A stretch of 64,000 bases of DNA from Streptomyces bluensis. Its GTDB lineage: Bacteria > Actinomycetota > Actinomycetes > Streptomycetales > Streptomycetaceae. Below are positions 1 to 7,802 of this stretch, in pieces. The stretch lies in NCBI RefSeq assembly GCF_014650715.1, contig NZ_BMVM01000024.1, positions 1-64,000 of the forward strand, written 5' to 3'. The notes beneath the pieces were generated by a model that was given only the letters and a program-made list of their open reading frames with translations, did not search any database and had not been told where the DNA came from. Numbering within the stretch: position 1 is the first letter of the stretch; each line of letters opens with the position of its first letter. The translations under genes and the position numbers were made by a program.

Positions 1-426
1 GCCGGGCCCGGAGGCCAGCGGCCCTCTTGCAGGACCGCGAAGAACATAACGGGGGAGGGGCGCGGCCTGGTTGGGCGTTCCGGTTGGGGTGGGAGGACCC
101 TTGCCCCGATAGGAGGGTCCCGGCCGGTTGGGAATATCGGTGCCCGTTGTGAGGAGCCCCGCCCCGGAGGGAGGGCGGGCCCCCGGCTTGGTCGGGATTC
201 GCGGTCCGATCGGGAGGGGCCTGCCCGGTGGGAAGGCCCCGGGCCCGGTAAAATCCAGCCTCTCCGGCGTTTGAGGAGCGGGGGTCCGGGGGCTGGCCCC
301 CGAATCGGGGTCCGGGGCAGAGCCCCGGGAACGGGGGTCCAGGGGGCGTAGCCCCCTTGGCGGGGGCGGAGGGGCGGAGCCCCTGGGGATGGGACGGGTA
401 GGGGCGGCGGGGGCGAGGAAAACCCC
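1..426. other. Non-coding GC-rich tail of the cobalamin operon
   Basis: No credible gene is visible before the cobC stop codon. The first 250 bases are G-rich and hold several short inverted repeats, for example around 225-246, where GGGGCC faces GGCCCC. The rest is a dispersed repeat listed separately. On the minus strand this is the region immediately downstream of the 13-gene B12 operon, so the hairpins are plausible transcription-termination or mRNA-end structures, although no T-tract is present. The gene that should follow lies outside the window. Confidence 0.6.
253..418. repeat. Dispersed Streptomyces-type hairpin repeat, copy 1
   Basis: The block opens with TCCGGCGTTTGAGGA and then has four short hairpins in a row, at about 288-301, 312-328, 342-356 and 371-383, each pairing a run of G with a run of C across a 2-4 base loop. 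It closes with GGGGCGGCGGGGGCGA. From general knowledge, elements with this opening and these GGGGC-nnn-GCCCC hairpins are common between genes in Streptomyces chromosomes. A shortened second copy lies inside cobB at 8466-8573. No mobility gene is associated. Confidence 0.65.
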
Positions 427-1494
427 TCAGCGCCCCGCCAGCGTCACCGCCCTGTCCAACGCCTGCAGAAACCGGTTCACCGTCACCCGATCCCGCACCG
501 CCACCCGCAGCCACCCCTCGTCGAGCCCGGGAAACGTATCCCCGCGGCGCACGGCGAAGCCGACCCCGCGCAGGTGCTGCCGCACGCGCGCCGCGCGCGG
601 AAGGCGCACCAGGACGAACGGCCCCTCCGCCGGCTCCGCGACCACGAGCCCGTCGGGGGCGAACTCACGGAGACCGGCCACGAGATGGGCACGGTCCGCG
701 GCGATGCGGCGCGCCGCCGACGCCGCCTCCGCGAGCGCCCGCGGCGACACGCACGCCTCCGCCGCCGCGAGTGCGGGCGTGGACACCGGCCAGAGCGGCT
801 GGGCACGCTCCAGTGCACCGATCGTCTCGGGCGCCGCCAGCACGTACCCGATCCGCAGCCCCGCCAGCCCCCACGTCTTCGTCAGGCTGCGCAGGACGAC
901 GAGACCGGGTACGTCCCCTCGCCCGGCCAGAGCCTCACGTTCGTCCGGCACCGCGTCCATGAACGCCTCGTCCACGACCAACGTCCGCCCCGGCCGCGCG
1001 AGTTCGCAGATGAGCCCCGCAGGGTGCAGCACCGACGTCGGGTTCGTCGGATTGCCGATCACCACCAGGTCCGCGTCCTCGGGCACCTCCGCCGGGTCCA
1101 GCCGAAAACCGTCCTCCGGGCGCAGCAGCACCCGGTCGACCGGGTGCCCCGCGTCCCGCAGAGCCGCCTCCGGCTCCGTGAACTGGGGGTGGACGACGAC
1201 GGATTGACGTACCTTCAGGGCACGGGCCAGCAGGACGAACGCCTCCGCCGCACCCGCCGTCAGCAGCACCCGCTCCACGGGCAGCCCGTGCCGCGCCGCC
1301 ACCGCCGCCCGCGCGGCCCGGCCGTCCGGGTAGGCGGCCAGGGCGGTCCCGGCCAGCGACTCGGCTATCCGGTCCCGCAGCCACGCCGGAGGCGTGTCCG
1401 CGCGGACGTTCACGGCGAGGTCGATGAGGGCCGAGCCGTCGTCCCGGACCTCGGCGTCCCCGTGGTGGCGCAGATCGTGCCCGTCAGTGTGCAT
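427..1494 (-). CDS. cobC: Rv2231c-type PLP-dependent aminotransferase-like CobC
   Basis: This 355-residue protein is a fold-type I PLP enzyme. The PLP lysine is visible in SLTKTWGLAGLRIGY, and GNPTNPT and VDEAF are typical of the histidinol-phosphate aminotransferase/CobD(CobC) superfamily. In B12 synthesis such enzymes decarboxylate threonine phosphate to make the aminopropanol linker, which would suit this last gene of the operon. Actinobacterial members of this subgroup are labelled CobC by context, so the exact reaction is inferred. The ATG start overlaps the end of cbiX by 11 bases, implying translational coupling. The length is normal for the family. Confidence 0.85.
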   Translation of the reverse strand: MHTDGHDLRHHGDAEVRDDGSALIDLAVNVRADTPPAWLRDRIAESLAGTALAAYPDGRAARAAVAARHGLPVERVLLTAGAAEAFVLLARALKVRQSVVVHPQFTEPEAALRDAGHPVDRVLLRPEDGFRLDPAEVPEDADLVVIGNPTNPTSVLHPAGLICELARPGRTLVVDEAFMDAVPDEREALAGRGDVPGLVVLRSLTKTWGLAGLRIGYVLAAPETIGALERAQPLWPVSTPALAAAEACVSPRALAEAASAARRIAADRAHLVAGLREFAPDGLVVAEPAEGPFVLVRLPRAARVRQHLRGVGFAVRRGDTFPGLDEGWLRVAVRDRVTVNRFLQALDRAVTLAGR

Positions 1495-2407
1495 GGGAGT
1501 GTGCGTGCCCGTGCCCGTGATGGTGGCCGTCGTCGTCGGGGTGGTGGTGCGGCTGCTGCGGCAGGCCCACCTTGTCCTCGAAGCCCGGCAGCGCGATCCG
1601 GTACACGCACACGTCGCAGTTCATGCGCAGATCCCCCTTCACCGCCTCCTCGTACCGTTCCATCACCAGGTCCAGCAACTCCGGCTCCGGACCGATGACG
1701 TCGCCCGAGAACACCTCGATCTCGGGGTGCGCCGCCGCCCAGCCCTCGGTCTGCAGCCGCACCCGGTCCGGGAGGACGCCCGTGAAGAGGAAGTAGGGCA
1801 GGACGACGATCCGCCGGGCGCCCAGCCTCGCGCACCGGTCCAGGCCCGCCGGCACATCCGGGGCCGCCAGCGACACGAACGCCGTCTCCACACCCGCGTA
1901 CCCGCGCCCCTCCCACAGCAGCCGCGCCGCCTTGTGCACCTCGGCGTTGGCGTCGGGGTCCGTGGACCCCCGCCCGACGAGCAGCACGGTCACATCGGCC
2001 CGGTCCCCCGGCGTACGGCCCCCGGTGCCGCCCAGCGCCTCGTCCAGCCGCCGCTCCAGCACGTTCAGCAGCGACGGGTGCGGGCCCAGCGGACGCCCGT
2101 ACGCGTACGAGATCCCCGGGTGCCGCTCCTTCTCGCGGGCCAGCGCCGCCGGAATGTCCCCCTTGGCGTGCCCGGCGGACACCAGCATCAGCGGTACGGC
2201 GGCGAAGTGGCGCACCCCGCGCCGCACCAGCTCGGTGACCGCCTCGCCGAGCGGCGGCGGCGACAGCTCGATGAACCCGCCCGCCACGGGCAGTTCGGGG
2301 TGCCGGAGCCCCAGCTCGCGTACGAAGGAACGGAACGCCTCGGCGCCCGCGTCGTCCCGGGTGCCGTGACCGGCGATGAGCAGGGCGGGGGACGGGGGGG
2401 TGGTCAC
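1484..2407 (-). CDS. cbiX: Sirohydrochlorin (cobalto)chelatase CbiX-type
   Basis: This 307-residue protein has two CbiX repeats. The first begins LLIAGHGTRDDAG and the second VTVLLVGRGSTDPDAN, each carrying the family's GHGS-like signature (the second with Arg in place of His). The family inserts cobalt (or iron) into sirohydrochlorin. The C terminus is a striking histidine-rich tail of about 20 residues (HHHPDDDGHHHGHGHAHSHAH with one residue omitted here), which suggests metal storage or delivery. The GTG start at 2407 follows a good GAAGGAG site and overlaps the cobH stop by four bases. A longer reading frame upstream lies entirely within cobH and is rejected. Confidence 0.88.
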   Translation of the reverse strand: MTTPPSPALLIAGHGTRDDAGAEAFRSFVRELGLRHPELPVAGGFIELSPPPLGEAVTELVRRGVRHFAAVPLMLVSAGHAKGDIPAALAREKERHPGISYAYGRPLGPHPSLLNVLERRLDEALGGTGGRTPGDRADVTVLLVGRGSTDPDANAEVHKAARLLWEGRGYAGVETAFVSLAAPDVPAGLDRCARLGARRIVVLPYFLFTGVLPDRVRLQTEGWAAAHPEIEVFSGDVIGPEPELLDLVMERYEEAVKGDLRMNCDVCVYRIALPGFEDKVGLPQQPHHHPDDDGHHHGHGHAHSHAH

Positions 2408-3084
2408 GGCTTCTCCTTCGAGACGGGCGGTACAGGTGATGCGAAGAGTGTGGTGGGTGACGATACGGGGTGGTACAACAGGGCGTTCAACGCGGCTGCC
2501 GCGACCGCCGAACCGCCCTTCTCGGAGACGTTGCTGACGGCGGGCAGCCCGCTCTCGCGCAGCGCGGCCTTGGACTCGGCCGCACCCACGAAACCGACGG
2601 GCAGCCCGATGACGAGCGCCGGGTCCGCGTCCAGGGTGAGCAGCTCCTCCAGGGCGGTGGGCGCACAGCCGATCACCCACAGCGCTCCGGGGCCGACCTC
2701 CTCGTACGCCAGCCGGACCGCGTGCGCCGAGCGCGTCAGCCCAGGACCCGGTACGGCGTCCTTGAGACGGCACACGGTCTCGCGGCGCGTGATGCCCGCC
2801 GCGACCATCTCCACATCGACGACGACCGGCGCCCCCGCGTGCAGCGCGGCGTGCGCCCTCTCCAGCACGCCCTCCTCCATGACGAGGTCGGTGGCGTACT
2901 CCAGATCGGCCGCCGAGTGGATCACCCGCTCCACGACGGCCCTCGTCAGCGGCGGGAACTGCGAGGTGTCCAGGCGGGCGCGCAACCGCCGGAAGGACTC
3001 CGCCTCGATCGGGTGCACGACCCGGTTCTCGATCTGGTTGTCGATGTGGTTCTCGACCCGGTTCTCGGGGATCACCTGGCTCAC
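2404..3084 (-). CDS. cobH: Precorrin-8X methylmutase
   Basis: This 226-residue CobH/CbiC protein moves the methyl group from C-11 to C-12, converting precorrin-8X to hydrogenobyrinate. Family landmarks are HPIEAESFRRLRARLD near the N terminus, RVIHSAADLEYA and the glycine-rich GLPVGFVGAAESK near the C terminus. The GTG start at 3084 overlaps the cobJ stop (GTGA). The first 20 residues are an unusual ENxV/IDNQI tetrapeptide repeat that most family members lack. A later internal start would remove it, but no alternative ribosome site stands out. Confidence 0.92.
   Translation of the reverse strand: MSQVIPENRVENHIDNQIENRVVHPIEAESFRRLRARLDTSQFPPLTRAVVERVIHSAADLEYATDLVMEEGVLERAHAALHAGAPVVVDVEMVAAGITRRETVCRLKDAVPGPGLTRSAHAVRLAYEEVGPGALWVIGCAPTALEELLTLDADPALVIGLPVGFVGAAESKAALRESGLPAVSNVSEKGGSAVAAAALNALLYHPVSSPTTLFASPVPPVSKEKP
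3024..3071. repeat. Four 12-bp tandem repeats at the 5' end of cobH
   Basis: Four consecutive 12-bp units start at 3024, 3036, 3048 and 3060. Each begins GGTTCTCG or GGTTGTCG on the plus strand. They keep frame and encode the tetrapeptide repeat in residues 4-20 of CobH. The period matches that of repeats in the chelatase gene (10975-11014) and upstream of the gbn-like gene (25897-25968). Confidence 0.85.
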
Positions 3085-4817
3085 CGGTCCCTCTCCTGCC
3101 AGCGGTAGCCGCGCGGTGTGACCATGCGGCCCGCGATCTCCCGGGTGGCCGTGTTGCCGACGGTCACGACGGTCATCATGTCGACGGTCGCCAGGTCCAG
3201 GGACTCCAGGTCCGTCAAACGGCTGGACTCGTCCGCGCGGGAAGCGTTCCGTACGACACCGACCGGCGTCGTCGGCTCCCGGTGCCCGGCGAGGATCGCC
3301 AGCGCCTTCGGGAGCTGCCAGTCCCGGCCCCGGCTGCGGGGGTTGTAGAACGTCACGACGAGGTCGGCCTCGGCCGCGGCCCGCACCCGCCGCTCGATGA
3401 CCTCCCAGGGGGTGTGCAGGTCGGACAGGCTGATCGACACGTGGTCGTGGCCGAGGGGCGCCCCGAGGATCGCCCCCGCCGCGAGCGCCGCCGTGACACC
3501 CGGCACCCCCACCACGTCGATGTCGTCGGACGCCTCCGCCAGCGCGGGCGACGCCATCGCGTAGACGCCCGCGTCCCCGCTGCCGATCAGCGCGACCGCC
3601 TGCCCGCGCCGCGCCTCGGCGACCGCCGTACGCGCCCGCTCCTCCTCGGCACCGAGACCGGACTGCAGGACCCGGGTGCCGGGGCGCAGCAGGTCGCGTA
3701 TCTGGTCGACGTACTGGTCGAGGCCCACGAGCACGGCGGCGCGGCGCAGTTCCGCCCTGGCGCGCGGCGTGAGCAGGTCGCGGGCGCCGGGACCGAGCCC
3801 GACGACGGCGAGCCGGCCGCGCGCGGGCCGCCGTACGACGGCACAGGTCGCCATGGCGGGCCGCCCGTCCGCACGCTCCGACTTCCGCTTGGGCACGAGG
3901 AGTTCGCCCCCGCGCACCAGGGCAGCGGCCTCGGCCACGGACGGTGTGCCGACGGCGGCGAGCGGCGCGTCCGAGGGGTTCGGCACGGTCACCTCCGCCA
4001 ACTCCTCGGCGGTGTACGTCACCACGGGCACCCCGAGCCGTTCGGCCGCCCCGACGATGCCGGGCTCGCCGGCCTTGGCGTCCACGGTGGCCACCTCGGC
4101 CACGCTGCGCACGGACAGTCCGGCGTCGCGCAGGGCGCCCTCGACGAGGCCCAGGACCTCGTCCACCGGGGCGCCCTTGGAGGCGCCCACACCCACGACG
4201 AGGGAGGGCGGACGCAGGACGACCTCGCGCTCGGCGGGCTCGACCGCCCGGTCGGTGAGGCGGATGACGTAATCCCCCTCATCCCCCGAAGCCCCCTCCT
4301 CCGCCTCATCCCTCCCGTCCGTCACCGGCAACGCGGGCAGCGGCCAGGGCACCTCCGCCTCCAGCGCGACCGGCTCGCCGTCCAGCAGGGCCCGTGTCAC
4401 CCCCGCGACATCGCCCTCCACGGGCAACCCGAGCGTGTCGAGGCCCGGCACGCCCACCGCGTCCGTCGCCGTGGTGACGACCGGCTCAGCCCCCAGCACC
4501 TCGCCTACTTCGCGGGCGAGTTCGTTGGCGCCGCCCGCGTGCCCGCCGACGAGGGACACGGCGAACCGCCCGCCCTCGTCCACGCACACCACGCCCGGGT
4601 CGGACGCCTTGCCGCCCAGCAGCGGTGCGACCAGCCGGACCACCGCGCCCGTCGCGAGGAAGCACACCAACTGCTCGCACTCCCCGAACGCCCGCCGTAC
4701 GGCGTCCCGTACGGGCCCGTCGTACACGCGCGTGCGGTCCGGCCACGCCGCGGCCAGCCGGTCACGGGCGGCCGCGCCCGCCGCGGTGGCGGATATCAGG
4801 CCGATCAGGCCGGTCAC
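3081..4817 (-). CDS. cobJ: CbiG-CobJ fusion: cobalamin protein CbiG plus precorrin-3B C17-methyltransferase
   Basis: This 578-residue fusion has two enzymes. Residues 1 to about 310 match CbiG, which opens the delta-lactone in the anaerobic route; the start GLIGLISATAAG and the later LVVGVGASKGAP are typical. From about residue 330 (LAVVGLGPGARDLL) a tetrapyrrole methyltransferase domain follows, containing LIGSGDAGVYAMASPALA and VTFYNPRSRGRDWQL, typical of CobJ/CbiH, which methylates C-17 with ring contraction. The GTG start at 4817 sits behind GAAGGAG and overlaps the cobL stop. A longer frame to 4859 lacks support. A fused CbiG is informative because no CobG monooxygenase is present in the operon. 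Confidence 0.9.
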   Translation of the reverse strand: MTGLIGLISATAAGAAARDRLAAAWPDRTRVYDGPVRDAVRRAFGECEQLVCFLATGAVVRLVAPLLGGKASDPGVVCVDEGGRFAVSLVGGHAGGANELAREVGEVLGAEPVVTTATDAVGVPGLDTLGLPVEGDVAGVTRALLDGEPVALEAEVPWPLPALPVTDGRDEAEEGASGDEGDYVIRLTDRAVEPAEREVVLRPPSLVVGVGASKGAPVDEVLGLVEGALRDAGLSVRSVAEVATVDAKAGEPGIVGAAERLGVPVVTYTAEELAEVTVPNPSDAPLAAVGTPSVAEAAALVRGGELLVPKRKSERADGRPAMATCAVVRRPARGRLAVVGLGPGARDLLTPRARAELRRAAVLVGLDQYVDQIRDLLRPGTRVLQSGLGAEEERARTAVAEARRGQAVALIGSGDAGVYAMASPALAEASDDIDVVGVPGVTAALAAGAILGAPLGHDHVSISLSDLHTPWEVIERRVRAAAEADLVVTFYNPRSRGRDWQLPKALAILAGHREPTTPVGVVRNASRADESSRLTDLESLDLATVDMMTVVTVGNTATREIAGRMVTPRGYRWQERDR

Positions 4818-6073
4818 GGGGCAACTCCTTCGGTACGCGCCGGAGGCCTGACGCCCCACAGCAGGAAAACGGGATGGGTCGCCGCCAGCCGGGTCACGTC
4901 ACCCGGCAGCGGCGCCAGCCGCGACGACTGCAACAGGACGCCGTCACAGTCGAACCCGGCGCCGACGAGCGCGTCCCGCGCGGCCGGAACCCGGTCGAGC
5001 GCCGCCAAGGCGACCACCACGGTCCGCCGGGCGCGCCGCGCGCAGGCGGTGACGATGGCGGGCAGCTCGCGCCCCCCGCCGCCGATGAACACGGCGTCCG
5101 GATCGTCGAGATCGGACAGCACGGTGGGCGCCGCCCCGTGCACGACCTGTACGTCGACGCCGTGTGCCGCCGCGTTGGCACGGATCCGCTCCACCCCGTC
5201 CGGCGTCTTCTCGACCGCGGTGACGGCGGCGCCGAGGCGTGCGCACTCCACGGCCACGGAACCGGAGCCCGCGCCGACGTCCCACACCAGGTCACCGAGG
5301 CGAGGACCGAGCCGGGCCAGTGCCAGCGCCCGCACCTCGAACTTGGTGATCATCGAGTCGCGGTGCGCGAACGCGTCCTCTTCCAGGGCCCATCCGGCGG
5401 GTCGGGGCGCGGGCCCGGCCACGGTGCGCACGGGAGCGACCGGCCGCTTCTCGTCCAGGCACAGCACGACGCTCACCGCGCCGCCCCACTCGCGGCCCGC
5501 GGCCTCGGCGGGCGTCACCCGCTCGATCCGCTCGCGCCGGGGATCGCCCAGCGCGGACGCCACCACGAGGACGCGCCGGCTCGACCGGAGCCCCGCGCCC
5601 AGCTCGGCGGGTCCGGCGCCCGGACCCGTCAGCACGGCCACCTTCGGATGCGCCCGGCACACGTTCAGCGCGGTCCGCAGATGGCGCCCGTGCGCGCTCA
5701 CCACCACCGCGTCGTCCCAGGAGAGTCCGGCCCGGGCGAAGGCCGTGGCGACGGACGACACCCCCGGCCGTACGTCGAGGAGCCGCGCCCCGAACCGCTG
5801 GGACAGCACCCGGACGATCCCGAAGAAGCCGGGGTCGCCGGAGGCGAGGACGACGATCCGCCGCTCCTCGTCCTTCTCACCCTTCTCAAGGTGTTCCTGG
5901 ATCGCGTCCAGCGCGGGCGCCAGCGGACCGAGGACGATCCGCTCGACCGTGCGCGGCAGCCCCGTGGCCTCCAGATGCCTCCGCGCACCCACCACCACCG
6001 CCGCCCCGGCCAGCGCCTCCGTGGCATCCGGGGTCAGGGGCGCCCCCGTCCCCGTACCGATGACGGTGATCAC
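4814..6073 (-). CDS. cobL: Precorrin-6Y C5,15-methyltransferase (decarboxylating), CbiE-CbiT fusion
   Basis: This 419-residue bifunctional protein has an N-terminal CbiE tetrapyrrole methylase (ITVIGTGTGAPL, LASGDPGFFGI) and a C-terminal Rossmann-fold CbiT domain, with the SAM-binding loop in VWDVGAGSGSVAVECARLG and AVFIGGGGRELPAI. Together they methylate C-5 and C-15 and decarboxylate the acetate side chain at C-12. The GTG start at 6073 overlaps the cobM stop by four bases, and its stop overlaps the cobJ start. The length fits CobL. Confidence 0.93.
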   Translation of the reverse strand: MITVIGTGTGAPLTPDATEALAGAAVVVGARRHLEATGLPRTVERIVLGPLAPALDAIQEHLEKGEKDEERRIVVLASGDPGFFGIVRVLSQRFGARLLDVRPGVSSVATAFARAGLSWDDAVVVSAHGRHLRTALNVCRAHPKVAVLTGPGAGPAELGAGLRSSRRVLVVASALGDPRRERIERVTPAEAAGREWGGAVSVVLCLDEKRPVAPVRTVAGPAPRPAGWALEEDAFAHRDSMITKFEVRALALARLGPRLGDLVWDVGAGSGSVAVECARLGAAVTAVEKTPDGVERIRANAAAHGVDVQVVHGAAPTVLSDLDDPDAVFIGGGGRELPAIVTACARRARRTVVVALAALDRVPAARDALVGAGFDCDGVLLQSSRLAPLPGDVTRLAATHPVFLLWGVRPPARTEGVAP

Positions 6074-6945
6074 GGCGTAGCACCTCGCCGGGAGCCCTCC
6101 GCGGCATCGCGTGCATCGCGTGCATCGCGCGTGTCCCGCCGCGCCTCACGCAGGGCCCGGCGCGCCGCCGGATCGGCCTTCCGGTAGCCGTGGAAGTGTC
6201 CCGGGTGGTACAGGTGCGAGCGCGTGCCGTGCGCGTCGAGGGCCGGGCCGACCAGGAACAGCGTGTGCTTCCACAGCCTGTGCTCCTTGACGGTCTCCTC
6301 CAGCGTTTCGATCGTGCACCTCACGACCAGTTCCTCGGGCCAGGTGGCCTGGTACGCGACGACCACGGGTGTACTCGTCGGATAGCCGCCCTCCAGCAGC
6401 TCCCGCACCAGCTGCCCGCTGCGCGCGGCCGACAGGAACACCGCCATGGTCGTGCCGTGCCGCGCGAACTCCCGCACCTCCTCACCCGGCGGCATGGGTG
6501 TCTTGCCACCGCCGAGCCGGGTCAGCACCACGGACTGCGCGACCTCCGGAATGGTCAACTCGCGCCGGACGAGCGCGGCCACGGCCGAGAAGGACGACAC
6601 CCCGGGCACGACCTCGGTCGCGATCCCGATCTCGGCGCACCGGTCGAGCTGCTCCTGTGTGCCGCCCCAGAGAGCGGGATCACCGGAGTGGACACGGGCG
6701 ACCCGCAGACCCTGTTGCCGCGCCCGCTCGTACACGGCGACGACGTCCTCCAGCGACATGGCCGCCGAGTCCAGGATCTCCGCGTCCTCGCGTGCGTGGT
6801 CGAGGACCTCCGCCTGCACCAGGCTGGCCGCCCAGATCACGACATCCGCCTCCGCGATCGCGCGCGCGGCACGGAACGTCAGCAGGTCGGCGGCGCCGGG
6901 GCCGGCACCGACGAAGGTCACCTTGCCGGTGGGGGCATCGGCCAT
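6070..6945 (-). CDS. cobM: Precorrin-4 C11-methyltransferase
   Basis: This 291-residue SAM-dependent methylase of the CobM/CbiF family methylates C-11 of precorrin-4. Visible signatures are KVTFVGAGPGAADLLT at the start, RVHSGDPALWGGTQEQLD and EVVPGVSSFSAVAALV. I chose the ATG at 6945 because GAGAGGAC lies just upstream and family homology begins there. An in-frame GTG at 7056 would overlap the cobI stop but would add 37 proline- and arginine-rich residues with no family resemblance. This leaves a 107-base gap to cobI, the largest gap in the operon. Confidence 0.92.
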   Translation of the reverse strand: MADAPTGKVTFVGAGPGAADLLTFRAARAIAEADVVIWAASLVQAEVLDHAREDAEILDSAAMSLEDVVAVYERARQQGLRVARVHSGDPALWGGTQEQLDRCAEIGIATEVVPGVSSFSAVAALVRRELTIPEVAQSVVLTRLGGGKTPMPPGEEVREFARHGTTMAVFLSAARSGQLVRELLEGGYPTSTPVVVAYQATWPEELVVRCTIETLEETVKEHRLWKHTLFLVGPALDAHGTRSHLYHPGHFHGYRKADPAARRALREARRDTRDARDARDAAEGSRRGATP

Positions 6946-7052
6946 GGGGATCGGTCCTCTCTCGGGCCTCGTCCGGCGGATGGCGGGGGTGGGGGTGGGG
7001 GCGGGGTCGGCAGAGCCCGCACTCGTTCGTCTGCCGCTCAGATGTCTGTCGC

Positions 7053-7802
7053 TCACAGCTTCCCGCCGCGTCCGCCGTCGCGCCGGGCGGGCGCGATGAG
7101 GGTGGAGAGGTAGGGAAGCGGCCCGTCATCGAGTTCGGCGGCGGACCGTATGGACTCGTCGGGCAGCCCGAGCGCGGACCCCCACACGGCGTCCTCGACC
7201 CGTCCGGTGTCCCGCAGCGCCGCGGCCACCTCCCGTGCCTGCCGCCCGAACTTGTACGCGACGACCGTGCCCGGCCCGTCCAGCGCCTCCTTCAGTACGG
7301 CGGCCCCCGCGGTCACCGGCACCAGCGTCAGCGGTTCGGTCCCCTCGGTCAGTACGGCCCCGGACCGGGCGGCGAGATCCTGCATGGCGGTGATACCGGG
7401 CACGGTCTCCACGCTGGTTCCCGGCACCAACTCCAGCATGGTCTGGGCGAGATAGGTGAAGGTGGAGTACACGTTCGGATCACCGATCGTGGCGAAGGCG
7501 ACGGAGGAGTACGTCCCGAGCAGGTCGGCCACCCGCCGCCCGGCGGCATCCCAGGCGGCCTCGCGCCGCCCCCGGTCGGTCCGCTCGTTCAGCGCGAACA
7601 CCACCCGTACGACCTTCTCCCGCGGCACGTAGTGCAGCACGGTCGCCTCGGCCCGCCCCCGCTCGCCGCCGTCCGTTCCGTCCGGCGCGGCCATGACGGG
7701 CACCACGACGACATCGGCGGCCCGCAGGGCGTTGACGCCCTTGACGGTCACCAGCTCGGGATCACCGGGCCCGACCCCCACTCCGATCAGCCTGCTGCTC
7801 AT
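7053..7802 (-). CDS. cobI: Precorrin-2 C20-methyltransferase
   Basis: This 249-residue protein has the CobI/CbiL start LIGVGVGPGDPELVTVKG and the later VAFATIGDPNVYSTF and TVPGITAMQDLAA, the SAM- and substrate-binding loops of tetrapyrrole methylases. It makes precorrin-3A from precorrin-2 and is the first committed step of the corrin branch. ATG 7802 overlaps the cobB stop in an ATGA junction. Upstream in-frame sequence lies inside cobB and is not coding for this protein. Confidence 0.93.
   Translation of the reverse strand: MSSRLIGVGVGPGDPELVTVKGVNALRAADVVVVPVMAAPDGTDGGERGRAEATVLHYVPREKVVRVVFALNERTDRGRREAAWDAAGRRVADLLGTYSSVAFATIGDPNVYSTFTYLAQTMLELVPGTSVETVPGITAMQDLAARSGAVLTEGTEPLTLVPVTAGAAVLKEALDGPGTVVAYKFGRQAREVAAALRDTGRVEDAVWGSALGLPDESIRSAAELDDGPLPYLSTLIAPARRDGGRGGKL

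Noticed and set aside
3282..6080. 932-codon plus-strand open frame opposite cobJ and cobL
   Set aside because: It is a high-GC antisense shadow. Its translation is arginine/proline/histidine-rich with no domain, while both minus-strand genes are clear family members.
6946..7056. Longer cobM start at GTG 7056, overlapping the cobI stop
   Set aside because: It is attractive because of the overlap pattern, but the added 37 residues are Pro/Arg-rich and family homology plus a ribosome site begin at 6945.
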